Source: Streptomyces pluripotens
GTDB taxonomy: Bacteria; Actinomycetota; Actinomycetes; Streptomycetales; Streptomycetaceae
Length of the DNA: 64,000 nt
Assembly (NCBI RefSeq): GCF_000802245.2
Contig: NZ_CP021080.1
Span: 7,254,001-7,318,000, forward strand
Direction of reading: 5' to 3'
Shown: positions 62,947-64,000 of the stretch, in pieces
Position numbering within the stretch: position 1 is the first letter of the stretch
Layout of the letters: each line of letters opens with the position of its first letter
Made by a program: the position numbers and the translations under genes
The notes under the pieces: generated by a model
The model's input: the letters and a program-made list of their open reading frames with translations, nothing else
Told to the model about the DNA's origin: nothing
Databases searched by the model: none

Positions 62947-64000
62947 GTGAATACCGACGAACTGGAGTGGGCCTTGATGAAGGCCGAGCGCCGGGTACTG
63001 GAGATCCAGACCAAGCTGCACCGTTGGGCCGTAGATGATCCTCATCGGCGGTTTGACGACCTGTACAACCTCGTGACCGACCCCGCGTTCTTGCTTGTCG
63101 CATGGGACCGGGTTCGGAGTAACAGGGGAGCCAAAACCGCTGGGGTGGACGGCCGTACGGCTGCGTCCATTTCGCTGCAGCAGGGCGTCGAGGGTTTTCT
63201 CGGCGCGCTGCGTTCCTCTCTGAAGGATCGCAGTTTCCTGCCGCTTCCGGCACGGGAGCGACTGATTCCGAAACCGGGGTCGACAAAGCGTCGACGCCTG
63301 GGAATCAGTACGATCCGCGATCGGGTGGTGCAAGCATCCCTGAAGCTGGTGATGGAACCAATCTTTGAGGCAGATTTTCTTCCGTGCTCGTACGGATTCC
63401 GCCCCAACTATCGGGTCCACGACGCGGTGTCCGAGGTAAGACACTTGACTTCCCACTCTTACGAATGGGTGGTTGAGGGTGACATCCGGGCCTGCTTCGA
63501 CGAGATTGCCCATCCGGCCCTTATGGACCGGGTGCGCCTTCGGATCGGGGACAGACGCGTCCTGGTGCTGGTGAAAGCCTTTCTGAAAGCGGGCATCCTC
63601 ACGGAACACGGCTCGTTGAAGGAGAGTAGATCCGGTACTCCGCAAGGTTCGATCCTGTCGCCGTTGCTCAGCAACGTCGCCCTCGCCGTCCTGGACGAGC
63701 ACTTCGCCCAGGCGCCAGGAGGGCCAGCGTCTACACCTAACGAGCGAGCGAAGCGCCGTCGCCGCGGTCTGCCTAATTACCGGCTCTGCCGGTACGCGGA
63801 CGACTGGGTGATTGCGGTTACTGGCACGAAGGAAGACGCCTACACCCTCAAGGAAGAGGCAGCACAGGTGCTCAGCAGAATGGGGCTGCACCTGTCAGAG
63901 GAGAAGACCCTAATCACCCACATCAATGAGGGCGTGGACTTCCTGGGGTGGCGCATCCAACGCCATCGCAAGAAGGGCACGGACCGATGGTACGTCTACA
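62947..64000 (+). CDS. group II intron reverse transcriptase/maturase (3' end missing)
   Basis: At least 351 aa from GTG 62947, running off the window. RT blocks are visible: AWDRVRSNRGAKTAGVDG (RT0/1), RERLIPKPGSTKRRRLGISTIRDRVVQ (RT2), and EPIFEADFLPCSYGFRP with WVVEGDIRACFDEI (RT3/4). SGTPQGSILSPLLSNVAL (RT4/5), RYADDWVIAV with the catalytic YADD (RT5) and GVDFLGWRI (RT7) follow. The maturase X and any endonuclease domain would lie downstream. The protein looks intact as far as seen. Confidence 0.9.
   Translation, partial: MNTDELEWALMKAERRVLEIQTKLHRWAVDDPHRRFDDLYNLVTDPAFLLVAWDRVRSNRGAKTAGVDGRTAASISLQQGVEGFLGALRSSLKDRSFLPLPARERLIPKPGSTKRRRLGISTIRDRVVQASLKLVMEPIFEADFLPCSYGFRPNYRVHDAVSEVRHLTSHSYEWVVEGDIRACFDEIAHPALMDRVRLRIGDRRVLVLVKAFLKAGILTEHGSLKESRSGTPQGSILSPLLSNVALAVLDEHFAQAPGGPASTPNERAKRRRRGLPNYRLCRYADDWVIAVTGTKEDAYTLKEEAAQVLSRMGLHLSEEKTLITHINEGVDFLGWRIQRHRKKGTDRWYVY

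Larger units (their letters stand above)
61016..64000 (+). mobile_element. group II intron (3' end outside window), interrupted by ISAs1
   Basis: From about 61016 (GTGTGCGGGTGCGAAT, the GTGYG-type 5' end) a non-coding, strongly structured region begins in the IS3 orfB. After the ISAs1 insertion is skipped (61489-62836) it continues with CCCGTAGTAGTCCGAG and a short hairpin. It then leads to a group II reverse transcriptase at 62947. The order ribozyme domain I, then RT ORF, is that of bacterial group II introns. The ribozyme is broken by 1.3 kb of IS DNA, so splicing is doubtful. Confidence 0.8.

Overview
The window is high-GC actinomycete DNA with many GTG starts, overlapping ATGA/GTGA gene junctions, an actinomycete integrative element (AICE) and Streptomyces-type insertion sequences. 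It almost certainly comes from a Streptomyces chromosome, probably an accessory or arm region. No rRNA, tRNA or CRISPR array was found.

Region 1 (1-21730) is most of a specialised-metabolite gene cluster whose left end lies outside the window. It has a complete GTP-to-7-deazaguanine set (folE, queD, queE, queC). It also has an EctB-like diaminobutyrate aminotransferase, a single-chain glutamate mutase (B12 domain fused to the catalytic chain), a pyruvate aldolase of the DRE-TIM superfamily, three different Fe(II)/2-oxoglutarate oxygenases, a cyclase/formamidase, an FAH-fold enzyme and a HisC-like aminotransferase. An alpha/beta hydrolase, three ATP-grasp ligases, an MFS exporter and an XRE/NB-ARC regulator complete it. 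There is no NRPS or PKS, so the likely product is a small 7-deazapurine or pterin-derived compound joined to unusual amino acids (2,4-diaminobutyrate, 3-methylaspartate, hydroxylated residues) by ATP-grasp ligases. Two leftward operons share a duplicated ~90-bp upstream block with GGCAGAA heptamers repeated every 11 bp, which looks like a cluster-specific operator.

Region 2 (21731-28499) is a graveyard: an IS3 remnant, an ISAs1-family element, a pyroglutamyl-peptidase remnant, an intact IS701 inside an older IS701 gene (with an exact 5-bp target duplication), and decayed TPR and HNH genes.

Region 3 (28500-49257) is a secreted polymorphic-toxin locus. A 1394-aa exported protein with a pseudo-SGNH domain is divergent from a 2336-aa RHS/YD-repeat protein. 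The RHS protein ends in a HINT domain and an ADP-ribosyltransferase-like toxin, followed by its immunity gene. A ~7.7-kb AICE (int, xis, rep, tra, SCO3933-like, GntR regulators) sits directly downstream. An orphan HNH-type toxin tip with its own immunity gene lies beyond it.

Region 4 (49290-58885) starts with a second, decayed AICE (int, xis, partial rep). It continues with a truncated FAD monooxygenase, an Lrp regulator, frameshifted HD and PAP2 genes, a PadR/membrane-protein pair, a deleted IS256 copy, and an amidohydrolase/TetR pair with candidate operators.

Region 5 (59166-64000) is a nested stack: an IS110 remnant next to an IS3 element, the IS3 split by a group II intron, and the intron split by a second, nearly identical ISAs1-family copy with a 10-bp target duplication.
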